Translations under genes and position numbers: made by a program
Part shown: in pieces, positions 44,101-54,838 of the stretch
How positions within the stretch are numbered: position 1 is the stretch's first letter
How the letters are laid out: each line of letters starts with the position of its first letter
Assembly (NCBI GenBank): GCA_003194525.1
Contig: NBIV01000206.1
Location: 62,001-126,000 of the forward strand
Length of the DNA: 64,000 nucleotides
Direction: 5' to 3'
Source: Gracilariopsis chorda
Taxonomy: Eukaryota; Rhodophyta; Florideophyceae; Gracilariales; Gracilariaceae
The notes under the pieces: generated by a model
Seen by the model: the letters and a program-made list of their open reading frames with translations, nothing else
Told to the model about the DNA's origin: nothing
Databases searched by the model: none

Positions 44101-45668
44101 CCATAAGAATGCTGCCGGGGACGCTGTTGTCAGTTGCATCAACAACATTGTTTCCAGGATAGTCCTTAAACATTCACCTAGAATCTCGTTGGACGCAGAT
44201 GAGGTGCTTTGCAGGATGTCTTACCAACGCTTTAGCTTGCCATTCTGAATCATTTTCACCGCTACCAGTTCCTTCAGTGACCGCCTCTTGATTTTCTGCT
44301 AGACGCTTCCCAAGCTCCGAAACAGAAGATGATTTTCTCGCAGAAAGAGTGATGAAAAAGTCTGGGACCTGCTCAACATCTTCCCGGAACTGTATGTTTG
44401 GAATAAAAATGGCCCAAAGTTCCTTCCACTCGACACACATGCTCTGTATCGTAGGCTTCTCGAGAGTTTCGCCGAAGCGATAATGCCCAATGCAGCCATC
44501 GATACGGACAGACCACCTGTCCTTAAGGTGCAGTTCTGTAGCGCAAAGAACACAAACGTCAAGTTTTTAAAACTGCAAAGTAAGTCGCGGTTGGGGAGAA
44601 CGAACATGACCAGACAAAAAGCTCGACAACTTCTCTGGGTCTTGCACCAACTCCCATAAGCACTCTGCCGCGGAAAGCAACGCCCTTGTCGTACTAATCT
44701 GCATCACCTTGGGGCTTGCCGTAAAATTTGTAGTAACCCGTTTTCATCAGTGCAACGGTCCTCACGCGATCACCTTCATCTTCGCCACCCGCAGGATCTC
44801 CTTGGACAACTGCAGTCGTCATGTTCTTCAAACGCTCTTCGAAGTAAACTTTCACCTGCCCTATCATCTTGTCTGTTCTTAATGAATCTTGAAGACGAAG
44901 CATGAACTTGTGATACAACATCAAGCTGATTCCCTCTTGGGCCACACACTCGTTAATAACAGTAAACCGCAGCACATACTCCTCATTCCATATCATGCCT
45001 CTTTACGGTGATACCCGGTATGCCTTCCTAACGTTGGAGTCAATGAAGTCCTTCGCTTCAGCGATGGATACTCTTGTTTCATGATCCTTCCATCCAGGGT
45101 AGTTAAAAGCATACCCACGGATAGCATCGCGGTACCCAGGACTGACCATACTAGGAAGCATGTCGGCCCAGCCAATGGTGATATGTACAGCCCAGTCCTG
45201 GTATGAAATATTTGGGGTCTTAAGAACGCTGCTCTTCAACAGTTTACCGGCCGATAGTTCTTATGTGTGCTCAGTGTCGTCATGCGAAGGGGGTGAACCT
45301 TCAGAGAGAACGACGGTGATAGACAGCTTGATGAGTCCGGCACGAAGCTTACCTCCTTTGGGTTCTTGCAGCGCAAACCACTTTCTCTACATTCCGTGAG
45401 CAGGGAGCTGTAGCATACGCTTTGCTTCAACTGTGCACACGCGAGTTTGCTTTGATGCTCCGGTGCAACTCCAGTCCGTAACCTCAAAAAAAATTTTCTC
45501 ATCTCCAAACTCCAGTCCAGTGCGCACGCTGGAGAAGAAGAGCAATTGATTGAGCATGCAAGTGAGCTTTTGCTTCTGACGGCCCGTCTTCTTGGTGATT
45601 ACCATTTCCGTGGCAGAAATAAACGGATCAGAACTTTCAGAAATGTCCACGCCTTGCAGGATTGTCAA
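41137..45668 (-). CDS. ferlin-like multi-C2-domain protein, frame interrupted by TAA/TAG
   Basis: Ferlins are large Ca2+-responsive membrane-fusion proteins with five to seven C2 domains. Here, from N to C: C2A (SLTILQGVDISESSDPFIS, ending RKWFALQEPKGG), a linker (SYQDWAVHITIGWADM), a C2 with WNEEYVLRF, the FerI hallmark YDKGVAFRGRVLMGVGA (44.6 kb), a C2 with RWSVRIDGCIGHY, a C2 with LHALIRQGRNLPAADDDGL, a C2 with ADYDHSESTDVVATV and LEKWLSEHHRRQLTGETLIG, C2E (VRVYVLRGINPQQIRAQCDP), then IGETVIDLDARWY and MPVETRSF...LEMFIEIFD, C2F (MKWALQLPSLDVKPRLKLQV), and the tail ISLELTTAELAAKRK...LPVPFRP. Short introns are likely (66 nt at 44.1 kb, 48 nt at 43.65 kb). Nine in-frame TAA/TAG and no TGA fall in recognisable coding sequence, and three 1-nt shifts lie in or near homopolymers. 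N-terminal exons upstream of 45668 were not resolved. Confidence 0.8.
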
Positions 45669-47005
45669 ACTCGAAGACGTTCACACGCACCTGACTAAGC
45701 ATTTGCCAATACGAGTAACTGCTACTATCAACCAAGGTGATTCGAGCAGATGCCCGCAAGATGGCCGGAAGGTACTGTTCACAAGCAAGTGAATGAAGAG
45801 GTATACGCACTTCAGACTGGGTGATACCGCCAATATCCGTTCCAATGCCAATGTGAAGTGCACTCAACTGATTTCGCCTATAACGGAGGCATGCGGAGAA
45901 TCGCGCATATATCGATGGGTGCAGTCAGTTTCTTGCAGGCATATGAGGTTTAGGTGACCTTCATGGGCTTCATTCGAAAGTTCTGCGCGTTTCGCGGCGC
46001 CGAGAAGACCGCGGCAATTGAGCTGCAAGATGCGTATATTTGACTTTTTTCGATTTTGAACCTTTCAATCCGTTCTTGGCGTTGGCTGGAGATCTGTCAG
46101 CGCTCTCATTTCACTCTGCCCCATCCAAGAGGGGTCGGAGTCAGGCACACCACTTGAAGGCAAGATGCACGTGCCCCTGCTTTCTTCGTTCTTGCAGAGA
46201 CGTGCTCGCTCGCTCAGAGGAAGGGATTTGTTTGCCAGCTGACGATTTTTGCAAAACGTTTCCGTCGCAGGATATATAGCCTCATCTTGGTCCATGAATT
46301 CCAACGGTTTGGCCTCCAATAGCTCTGTTCAGGGGCCAAAAAATTTATCATGGCATCGTCGCATCGACGCTCTCGTTTCTTGTTTGGCCCCCAGGACGAG
46401 GGCAATCTTGACAATGCTGCAATGCGCAAGGATACGTTGCAAAATGCCTCGCATTGAGGTGCTGAGGGCGACTCTAATGGACATGGCCGTTTAAGTTTAA
46501 CACCATCTCTCCTTTAATACTGGCACTCGTTGCTATTGAAGGCACGGTTGCATTAAGTGTTTCTGTTCGCATCTTGCTTTGTTGCAAGGTAGAAATTTGA
46601 TCACCATCGCACCGCCATCTGCAAATATTTGTCTACCATGCTGCATCGCTAACCGCTCCCACAACCATATCTTTCACTCTCCGAAATGTGGCCTCTGGGG
46701 GTGATTGAAGTAATTAAAGCAAGTCTTTTCGTTGTGAGGAATGCGTAGCACGCAGAGATTTACAGACGTGATTTATTGGAGCGTGTCGCTACAGTTTCCA
46801 TAAGACAGGTATGTACAGGTTTATGAAACGATTCTACTCCAAACTTTGCTATTGTAGTCGCGTACGCTGCAATACTTGCTCAAAAACTTCATGTGCAGAA
46901 TTCTTGTTTTTCCCAAATATCTTTGTTTGCAGACCCGTACCACCGACCATCCTTTTCACAACTTCCCATTCTGACGCAGCTGCATATGCAGGTAAGTAGA
47001 ATATT
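45669..47005. other. upstream region of the ferlin, no confident gene
   Basis: A minus-strand frame at 45637-45867 (SARITLVDSSSYSYW) may hold a first ferlin exon. Other ORFs at 46.0-46.45 kb have no motif. 46.5-47.0 kb shows nothing coding. Confidence 0.3.
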
Positions 47006-48045
47006 CTAGTCAGCGGTGTCCTTCAGTCTATTGATCTCTTGGGTAAGCTCCAAATTTCGTCTCTGCTTTGCACTCCGGCGAACACCTACTGATGACCCAT
47101 CCCTGCCAGAAGCTCTCTCCAACTGCCTTTTGCGCGTGGTAGAGCGCGCAGGCACGGCTGAAATCGGATCAACCATGACGACGTCAGCAACATTCATGTC
47201 TGGAAGATGGCAGAAGCCGAACCAGAAACACTGGGTACGTCCGACGCCGACATAAAGACGTGATCACTTGAACATTGCTTCGGCTGGCAATAATGTGCAA
47301 TCGGCGTGGCATGTGATCCCCTCGGAGGAAGGGCAATTCGCGTCGGCTTCAAATTCTGCTCAGTAAGGTACCTTCCTGTATTCTGAGGAGAACTTATTTG
47401 GAAGCGTACAGGTTCTGACGGCACGCATTGCTTCACTTCCTCCACATGCTCGTGGTCTCCAGTGCGTCCCGTTGGAAGATCTTGAATGTCTCCGGAATCT
47501 TTTCCAGGGCATAACCTCTTCACGGCCGTTTTCTTGCGACAAGTACGGCTTGCGATTTCCATCTTCAATTCAATGCAAAGCTCGATAAGCCATTCAACCT
47601 CCTTTTGTGCTAGAACGGCCATCGTCGGCTTGGACCTCAGCGCCGTAACTACTTCATCGATCTTGTTCCAATGTTGATGACACGCTTTATTGAATGTGAG
47701 CTTGCCGTATCTGTCCATCCCTCTCAGTGATCTTCTTAGTTGTTTATCGCAGGCACGCTAAGCTCACTCATTTCGCGCTCTGTCATCACAGTTGTCGGCG
47801 AAAGCCAGGAGCTCATTCTCAGGGTTGTTCAAATTTTGTGCGTTGTGTGCCTTCACCAATGCATCGGCGGACCGAGAGGGATTGCGCCTGCGTTTGTTGT
47901 CGCAGAGAGCATTCTCTGCTTCTGAGAGACCCTTCTTCTTCTGCTGGGGAATTGGAAGAGGGATGAAATCACGTCGCATCGCGAGAGGACTTGAATGGCG
48001 GAATATGCCAGAAGGACTGGATTTCAGACGAAGAAGGGTGTACAA
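47006..48045 (-). CDS. unidentified basic, possibly bZIP-like protein
   Basis: Three minus-strand frames in a row: 47764-48045 (basic, KKKGLSEAENALCDNKRRRN), 47194-47718 (174 codons, helical KIDEVVTALRS, VEWLIELCIELKMEIASRT) and 47006-47197 (KRQLERASGRDG, then SAKQRRNLELTQEINRLKD, a basic region running into a short coiled coil). The first two share one frame but are separated by TGA and TAG. The last two overlap and differ by one frame, so introns or indels must join them. The bZIP suggestion rests only on the basic-plus-coil pattern. It lies between ferlin and transposase inside the DNA transposon. Confidence 0.4.
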
Positions 48046-48423
48046 AGGCTACTGAGTACTTACGGAACGGAGAGAGAGCTTCGAAATAGATCAGATCTAT
48101 CAAGGGCGCCCCGCGAAAATCCTTTTCGCTTCTACTACTGAAGCAAAAAGTACAGGCGGTCTGTTGGTACCCTTTTAGTTCTGGGAAGCCCCGCCATAAA
48201 AAGCAAGTACTGACGGAACCATGATTATTTCTCAACTTCTTTGGGAGGGCATGTGATCTACTACGAAACGAAAGCTTCCCACACGATGTCACCTCTCAAT
48301 GCAGGAGGCTACATTTGCCTTACCGAATACAGCTGCCGATGTCTTCCTCCTGGCAAAATGGTGTGCCACGCTACAATGAGACGGCACGAGAGAATTGCAA
48401 ACGAGGAGTGAGCCAGACTTGCT
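48046..48423. other. intergenic region between divergent coding regions
   Basis: No open frame of note. By position it should hold the promoters of the minus-strand gene and of the plus-strand transposase unit. Confidence 0.3.
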
Positions 48424-49095
48424 TTGCAACTGCTCGGCTCTGGAGCTCATTTCTCTGAAGAGCGTGCAGAGATAGAGAGGAACAAGTACAATACACTGCG
48501 ATTATCAAAACCACAACAAATTTCTACTGAAGAAGGTGATGCTCAACAACAGGAGGTTAACGATGAGCAAGGAGGCTGCAATTTTTATGAAGGTTGTATT
48601 GTACGAGGAGATGAACCATGCAACGGACATGTTGAAAAGCTACGAGAGGCTGCAGAGCTTGCCGTGGACAATGCCGTTCCTTCCAAACGCTGCATCCATA
48701 CCGTTACAATCGGCGATGACTGGCATGACCCAATCGATCACTGGACCGTGGATGCCCCACAGGGTCCTGGAGGTAGCCGAGATGCTTTTTCGGCACCGTT
48801 GGTCCCCAATCCTTCCTTTTCTGCAGAAAGACAGACGGCCGGGCGATCGCCGGCCTATTCGGGCGTAGTTCGCGATGGCAATTGTATGCACACAGTGTCA
48901 CTGGATGTAATTGCATCAGAGAGGAAAGTTAGTCCCGCCGATCATCAGAGGACGCTCTCACGATCTTCTGTCGTCACTTCAACCGACAATTTCGATCCGT
49001 CTCCTCCCGGTTTCCAAAGAGAAGCTTTGGATGGTTTTTGGTCCTTTTGTTCAGAACCAAGGATCTTCTCCAGCTATGCGTTGAGTTTTCTCTGA
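48424..49095 (+). CDS. possible N-terminal exon or accessory ORF of the transposase unit
   Basis: 223 codons, Gln/Glu/Ser-rich, with no known domain. It includes a Cys/His pattern CNFYEGC...CNGH. Same strand as the tnp2 frame that follows after 33 bp. CACTA-type elements often encode a second protein (TnpA) that binds subterminal repeats, and this could be such an ORF, but nothing in the sequence proves it. Confidence 0.35.
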   Translation: MQLLGSGAHFSEERAEIERNKYNTLRLSKPQQISTEEGDAQQQEVNDEQGGCNFYEGCIVRGDEPCNGHVEKLREAAELAVDNAVPSKRCIHTVTIGDDWHDPIDHWTVDAPQGPGGSRDAFSAPLVPNPSFSAERQTAGRSPAYSGVVRDGNCMHTVSLDVIASERKVSPADHQRTLSRSSVVTSTDNFDPSPPGFQREALDGFWSFCSEPRIFSSYALSFL

Positions 49096-49127
49096 AATAA
49101 ACTGCAATGCAGAGAATATAGAAGATA

Positions 49128-51552
49128 ATGTATGGCATGAAGGGAAATTTCGGTGGGCATAGAAGCTTGCAATACCTTGCGTGGAATACGGCAACGATAA
49201 ACTTGGTGAAGTATAGCCAGCTGGAAACCGAGCATTTCGAGAGATGCAGGAATCATTTGTTCTTCCGTGAAAGTGATGTAACGAGCCGGGCGGCTCTTTG
49301 CCAAATTTGCATTGATGAAAAGCTGCCGGCGGAAAGGAAAATTTTCGAGTACATACTTTTATTGCCTAGGCTTACGAGCTGGGTGGTGGACGCGTTGTCT
49401 TGTGAGCAGCTTTTCGAATACCGACACAAGCAATTTACCACACTGGCCCAGTCAGGCGGTTTCTACACAGATTTATTTGATGGCTCTGTCTACAAAGATG
49501 TGGAGAGCGAGTTGGGATGTGCCGAAGCTCTCAAATAGGACGTTTTTTTATCTATCTACGGACGGTTTCCAGGCATTCGAGAATGGTCGCTACGACTGCT
49601 GGCCGATAAGCGCACTCCTTCTCAACCTTCACCCGCGCAAACGCTTTTTGATGCGAAACGTTGTACCTTTCGGCCTCATCAAAGGTCCAAGGGATCCTAA
49701 AAGACTCGACATGTTTCTCATTCCTATCCTAGATGAGCTGAATTCCATTAACATGAAAGGAGAGACAGAGATATTTTTTCATAATTGGCAAACACGAAGG
49801 GTTCCTGTTCACGTTTTATTGTTTTTATACGACTTACCCGCCGTGGCGAAGATGTCTGGTAGGACGGGTGCGTCGGAAAATTTCCGTGTCGCTTCTGTTA
49901 CTTGGAAGTACCCTCCTGCCCAGTTCAAATCGGTACTACAGTATTACCCGTCCAAGATTCGACAACATCTGAACGAAAGGATGCGAATTGTACCTCAACA
50001 CCAACTCCATGACCCGGGAAAGACATCTTTGGCTGTGATAAAGCGCGTGCTCGGGCTGCTGGACGTAGAGCCTCGGATTAGCAAGGCAAAACGGAGGCGC
50101 ATTTCGAGGGCTCATGGAATTAATTTGAAGACGGAACTCGTTGGACTTCCAACGCTCATCCCCTACAAATCGTTTCCAATCGATATGATGCATGAAACGA
50201 TGAACATTACGCGCGATCTCATGGAGATCTGGAAGGGAGAACATTAACACCAATCACGCCTGCACGGCGAAAAGCACGATTACTTCATGTCTCAGGATTT
50301 ATGGAAACTAGTGAATGAAGAGCTTCTAGTGTTAGGACAGGGCACTTGCTACAGCCTTCTTGGGGCTCGTCCAAGGAGTACGGCCACCTACCCTAGCTGG
50401 AAAGGATCCGAGTGCAGGCAGTTCATCCTTCACTGTCTCATTGTACTCGACGGTTTCTTGCCAGTGAGGTATCTGAAGAGCGTACAGCACTTTTCGTGGC
50501 TTGTCAATATATGCGGAAGGCCAGCTCTCTCTCATAGAAATGTTTCCGAGATGAAGAGGCACGCCGTTGCATTTTCGTGTCACATGGAGCAGGACTACTA
50601 CCGCTACAGCCCACGAAGGCTCGGCATTTGCAACCACACACTCCACCAGCTACTACATCTTGCAGATAAAGTGGACGCTTTTGGTCCACCGCTGAACTAC
50701 AGCCAATGGTGGATGCAAAGATATGTGGGCTGGGTGAAAGATCGCCTGAACGCGCGAAACCTTGCTGCGGTATCCCTCACCAAGAATGGAAAACTCCTTG
50801 AAAGCTACAACTTATTCTTCAAGGAGGGGTTTTCCGAAGTTCATAGCACATCTTCAGGAAATGATTCGGATTTCAAGGAAACTGAGCTCTTTGAGGAGGC
50901 CTTCTCGCTGCCGCAATACGTTCGTGCGTGACCCGTGAATGGTCCAACTCTTTGGAGATTGAACCTGAAGAGCCTGATCACCGACTATGTTACACGTGCT
51001 GAAAATGCTGCCGCAAGTGCTGCATCAAGCTGTATTAGTGGAGATATAATTGAGGTGTACTGCCACGCTTTAGTGCCCTGCGATGATCGCTTGCACGATG
51101 TGGGAGCATGGGAGACGAAACGGGATGGAGCAAAAAGGTCAGATTTCTTCTGTTTAGCACAGTATGCTTCTGCAACTCGTCGCAATGGGCGGGAGGTCTA
51201 CTACGGTAGAGTGAGGTTGCTGTTCCAGTACGCGTTCGAGTTTCCCGGTGGAGTACAGAGGCGCTCTCTCTTCGCGGGAGAATGGGGACGAGACTTGCGT
51301 AAGACGCATCTCAACCAGGTTTACGCATCACATGGGCGGCCTTTTGATCAAGTGACTATTGAGGACATTTCAATTCTTTTCAACCCGATCGGCGTTACAT
51401 CTCACACGTACCCAGCGGACGAATACGGTGGATTTGTGCGAGGGACGAGACTGTCTTTCATCGACCAGTGGGCAAAAGCCCACCGCCTTTTTGAGGAAAG
51501 TTGGCCGTCCCCAGATGGCTTAGACCGCATCCTGTCAGGAGTGCGCAGATAG
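49128..51552 (+). pseudogene. tnp2-family transposase (EnSpm/CACTA-like)
   Basis: N-terminal block CQICIDEKLPAERKIFEYILLLPRL with a Cys pair, then GGFYTDLFDGSVYKD. A 1-nt shift near 49515 leads to FYLSTDGFQAFENGRYDCWP (first catalytic Asp), VVPFGLIKGPRDPKRLDMFL, LYDLPAVAKMSGRTGASEN and FPIDMMHETMNI. After an in-frame TAA (50245-50247) comes the C-terminal part with LGICNHTLHQLLHLADKVDAFGP and WWMQRYVGWVKDRL. After an in-frame TGA (50929-50931) comes the tail RRNGREVYYGRVRLLFQYAF. The three stretches share one reading frame. This fits the transposase_21/tnp2 family of CACTA elements. It would cut and paste the element but is broken here. Confidence 0.8.
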
Positions 51553-51944
51553 AAAAGTGTAAAGCGCGGAGTTTTGAGTACAATCACAGCATTTGAGGTG
51601 TGATAGAAACGGTACAATGGGCACCAGTACGAAATATATACGTGCCATATCAAACTGTGATTGGACATCCAAAATGCAAAATCAGCACTTCTGTGATGCC
51701 ACAAGTATGATAGAAACGGTAGACCTGGCCACGAAAGAGGGGTCATTTTTCCCGTAATTGGAACAAAATTGACCCCTATGCCTACTATTGGACATTCACT
51801 GGCTCCATTTTGGCCACCAATTTGGCGGTGCCGGCGTACAGCTCAAGCTTCCAAGTACCGGCCAGCAATCCACCAAAAGCTGACCAATACGTGATGTCAT
51901 ACATTAGCAAAACACGACCAAAAACAGAAATAATGTCCACTGGG
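51553..51944. other. right end of the DNA transposon
   Basis: Non-coding, with the subterminal TTGGC/GCCAA cluster at 51790-51890. It ends GTCCACTGGG, the inverted partner of the left tip. Confidence 0.55.
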
Positions 51945-51947
51945 GCA

Positions 51948-52265
51948 TACAAGACATGTTGAGCAATAAAAGAGACATGAACGGTGTGTGATAACTGACC
52001 GAGTGATTGCGAATAATGCAAAGTATGATTCGGGAGTGCACGCTGAGGCGGCAGATACCTGACGTGCTACAGCTGCGGAAAAGGAGCAGCGGAGCGGCCA
52101 GTAACTTCGGTAGCAACGGTGGTGGGTGCTTCTGCGGCGGCGGCGCACAGAAAACCGGGCGGCTTGCATATTTATGCGTTAGCATGATCTTGCCATGATG
52201 GCAGAGCATGTAAATTTCGGAGGCATGGCCCACCATCATGGCAAGGGCATACGTCTACGTTCACA
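51948..52265 (-). repeat. Gypsy D 3' LTR, proximal 318 bp
   Basis: Resumes the LTR with TACAAGACATGTTGAGCAA and ends GTCTACGTTCACA. Matches 59610-59929. Confidence 0.93.
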
Positions 52266-53071
52266 CTCCCCGACTCAGTGGTCGCTTCGCCTGGGCAATC
52301 GGAGTGTTTCAGTCACTCAAAGTTTTGTCAGGAATAGCCCGCTGGCTTACCAGAATATGCCAAACTCTACAGAGAACCTATCATAGTATGCAGGCCAGAA
52401 TGCACTCCCAAATAAAGTCGTCTTCTCCATATAGTATGGTATAAAAAACCGGTCATCAATGTTGGTACTGGGGCTTAGGCGAGACTATCTGGTAGCGGAA
52501 GGGATATGTAATCATCATTCAATTCATGTCAAGTTCATATTGTAATACCAAGTCTTGTTCCCGTCCCATCTGCCGTATGAAAGCAGCTTTTTCTAGTTGA
52601 TAAGTGGATTCACGAGAAATGCGTCCATATCGACCTTTTGTGAAGTGGTACAGGTACATAAAGAATGCAGGGTCAACGGAGCGTCCCAAGCAAAGTGGCT
52701 TCTTCCAAAACGTCTGCGTAATGTCATTAGAACGCCCTCAACCAGCAGAGCTCCACCAATCTTGCCAAGCGACAGACAGAGATGAATAGCTGTCCAGGTG
52801 ATTTTTTACTGTACGGGAGGAGATTCTTGTAGGTCTGCAAGCCACAGTAATATATGATGTCAGGCCACGAAGAGGTCCTGAACGCTATCGTCTAAGTCGA
52901 AAATGTTGTAGTCTACCATAAGAGGCAAGATTGTGATAGTATTGTTTGCTTCGACATGGGTAGATTCGCCTTGAAGTTCATCTTCTGTTAGAGTCATGAC
53001 AGTGTTGGGGCACAGATATTCTGGCCTGTGGTAATAAAGAATCAAGCATCCAGCAGGAATTGTTTTCTGCT
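52266..53071 (-). pseudogene. Gypsy D 3' region: integrase tail and 3' untranslated part
   Basis: 52860-53165 encodes an acidic tail (MTLTEDELQGE, NNTITILPLMVDYNIFDLDD) in a frame other than integrase. 52.27-52.86 kb is non-coding, with a short purine tract GGGGAG next to the LTR (52266-52271) that could be the polypurine tract. Confidence 0.5.
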
Positions 53072-54838
53072 CTATCGTTGATTCTGTGAGACCAGAATAT
53101 AACGCGGATGGTTTGGGCGGACAATTCTGCATGTACCATGGTATCTGGACTTGAATGGAGGCCATTTAACACTGCAGTTCAGAGCTTTTCCACGAGTAAC
53201 CAACACCTCATCGCCTGCCTTAAAGATGTGCGCGTATCTGGGATTACTTTGAGAGTTTGGTTGCTTAATTATGCGGCATGCTCGGTAAGTAGAACACACC
53301 AAATTCTCATGCAGGCGGTTATCGATGGTGGCGTCGGTAATGAGAAATCCGGGGTTCGAAGAATGCATTCGAGAAGGGACTCCATACAACAATTCGAAGG
53401 GCGAGTAGTCGCAACTGAGCTTACGTTGCCGATATCCAAAGAGTACTTTGTCCAATTCACGGTCCGATTCTGAGTTTCCGTCGGAAATTATCTTGTTTAT
53501 ACTGTGTTTGGTGGTCCCAGCCATTCTTTCGGCACGTCCATTTTACATGAGAGCATAGGCCAAGACGGACGTCCAGTTGATCCCTCTCTGCTTCATAAAT
53601 TGTTGAACTGAATCAGCCATGAAGGCTGTAGCATTGTCTGAAACAATCGTGTTAGGGTACCCGAAAGGTTGTATGATTTCCTTCTCTACGAACTGGAGCA
53701 CAACTGTTGCCGTAGATCTTTCAATAGCTATTGCAAGTGGCCAACCAGTGAGATGTTCAACTCCGATTAGAAGGAACCGTTCCCCCGAGCTCGTGGTTGG
53801 TAGTGGGCCGGCAAATTCCACCGAAAAGGTGTGAAAGAATTGGGTTAAGGGCAGCCTCTGCGCCGTCTGATACTTCACAAGAGGTGCCGCATGCTGACTG
53901 CTAGTGCAGCTGTGCACAAAGTTGGTTATATCTGATAGCATCGTGTTCCACCAGAAGCGATCTTTCATGAATGATTTTGTCGATGCCATATCCCAATGCC
54001 CAATGTCGTCATGAAATGTTCGAATAAGTCCGGGTCGATCAGCTATTACAGGAACTAGTACCAAGCCTGTTCCTGTGCATCTATAGTGTTTGCCGTCCCA
54101 TGCTACGAACGTCTTCGAATTCCTTTTTATGGCTGCTCGGATCTTTGTGTCAGGTTCCTCAATTGTCATGCCACTGATGTATCGACCAATTTTCGCATAA
54201 TATGGCTCTAGTATGGAGAAATACGTGTCCTCAGGGTTAGCGATAGACAACGCAGGATCGTTTTCGTTCGAACTACTACCACATGTTTGGTGAGCGTATC
54301 GCGAGAGAAAGTCAGCAGCTAGGTTCTTTGAACCAGGTCGGTAGATGATTTCAAATTCACATTCGGCGAGGCGATCTAACCATCTGGCCAGTCGCCCATG
54401 TATATCCTTCTTTTGAAACGCGTACTTAAGCGCCTGGTGATCTGTGACTAGTTGGAAGGGCCTGGATTCTAATAGGTAGATACGAAACCTCGTCAACGCA
54501 AATATAACAGCTAGTGCTTCCGTTTTGCAAACTGAGTACCGGCGTTCAGAATCACTCATGGTGCGAGATGCAAATTGAATCGGGTGAAACTTGCCATCTT
54601 CCTTTTTCTGTGCACGGATTGCTGCGACAGCCAGTGACGAAGCGTTCGTTTTGACACCAAAGGGTAAATCAAATTTGGGAAACGCCAGTACTGGTGCTGA
54701 GGTAAGCTTGAGTTTCAGTTCTTCAAATGCTTGCTTCATATCACACGCAACCTCAAGCTTCTTATTACGATGTGGTGGCGTGCAAGACATATGTTGTATC
54801 AGAAAATCGCTTGATGAAGCTTCTATAGTATCCTGCAA
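53072..54838 (-). pseudogene. Gypsy D RNase H and integrase
   Basis: RNase H: FGVKTNASSLAVAA (catalytic Asp changed to Asn), KTEALAVIFALT, VTDHQALKYAFQ, tether YRPGSKNLAADFLSR. Integrase: zinc site HDDIGHWD with the second Cys lost (CTSSQH), core FSVEFAGPLPTTSSG (first Asp changed to Glu), IVSDNATAFMADS (second Asp kept), then YALM-stop-NGRAERMAGT with TAA at 53540-53542, then YRQRKLSCDYSPFELLYG. The frame is otherwise open for more than 580 codons. Confidence 0.85.

Larger units (their letters stand above)
38908..51944 (+). mobile_element. 13-kb tnp2-type (EnSpm/CACTA-like) DNA transposon carrying a ferlin
   Basis: Inserted in the Gypsy D 3' LTR. The insertion is defined exactly by the intact LTR copy. 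GGGGCA occurs on both sides (38902-38907; 51942-51947), so the duplication is 3 bp (GCA, usual for CACTA elements) or up to 6 bp. With a 3-bp duplication the ends are CCCTAGTAGGCG and, inverted, CCCAGTGGACA, an imperfect inverted repeat. Subterminal TTGGC/GCCAA clusters occur near both ends (38930-39055; 51790-51890). It contains a tnp2 transposase near the right end plus ferlin, an RNase H fragment and another coding region. Confidence 0.75.

Noticed and set aside
50929-50931. TGA in the transposase as a sign of UGA recoding
   Set aside because: Only one case here. TGA also interrupts Gypsy A, Gypsy D and the Helitron at Arg, Cys and other positions, which fits plain decay.
51790-51800. GCCTACTATTGG as right tip of the DNA transposon (resembles inverted left tip CCTAGTAGGC)
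   Set aside because: The intact Gypsy D LTR places the junction at 51941-51948, about 150 bp further right. This motif is better read as a subterminal repeat.
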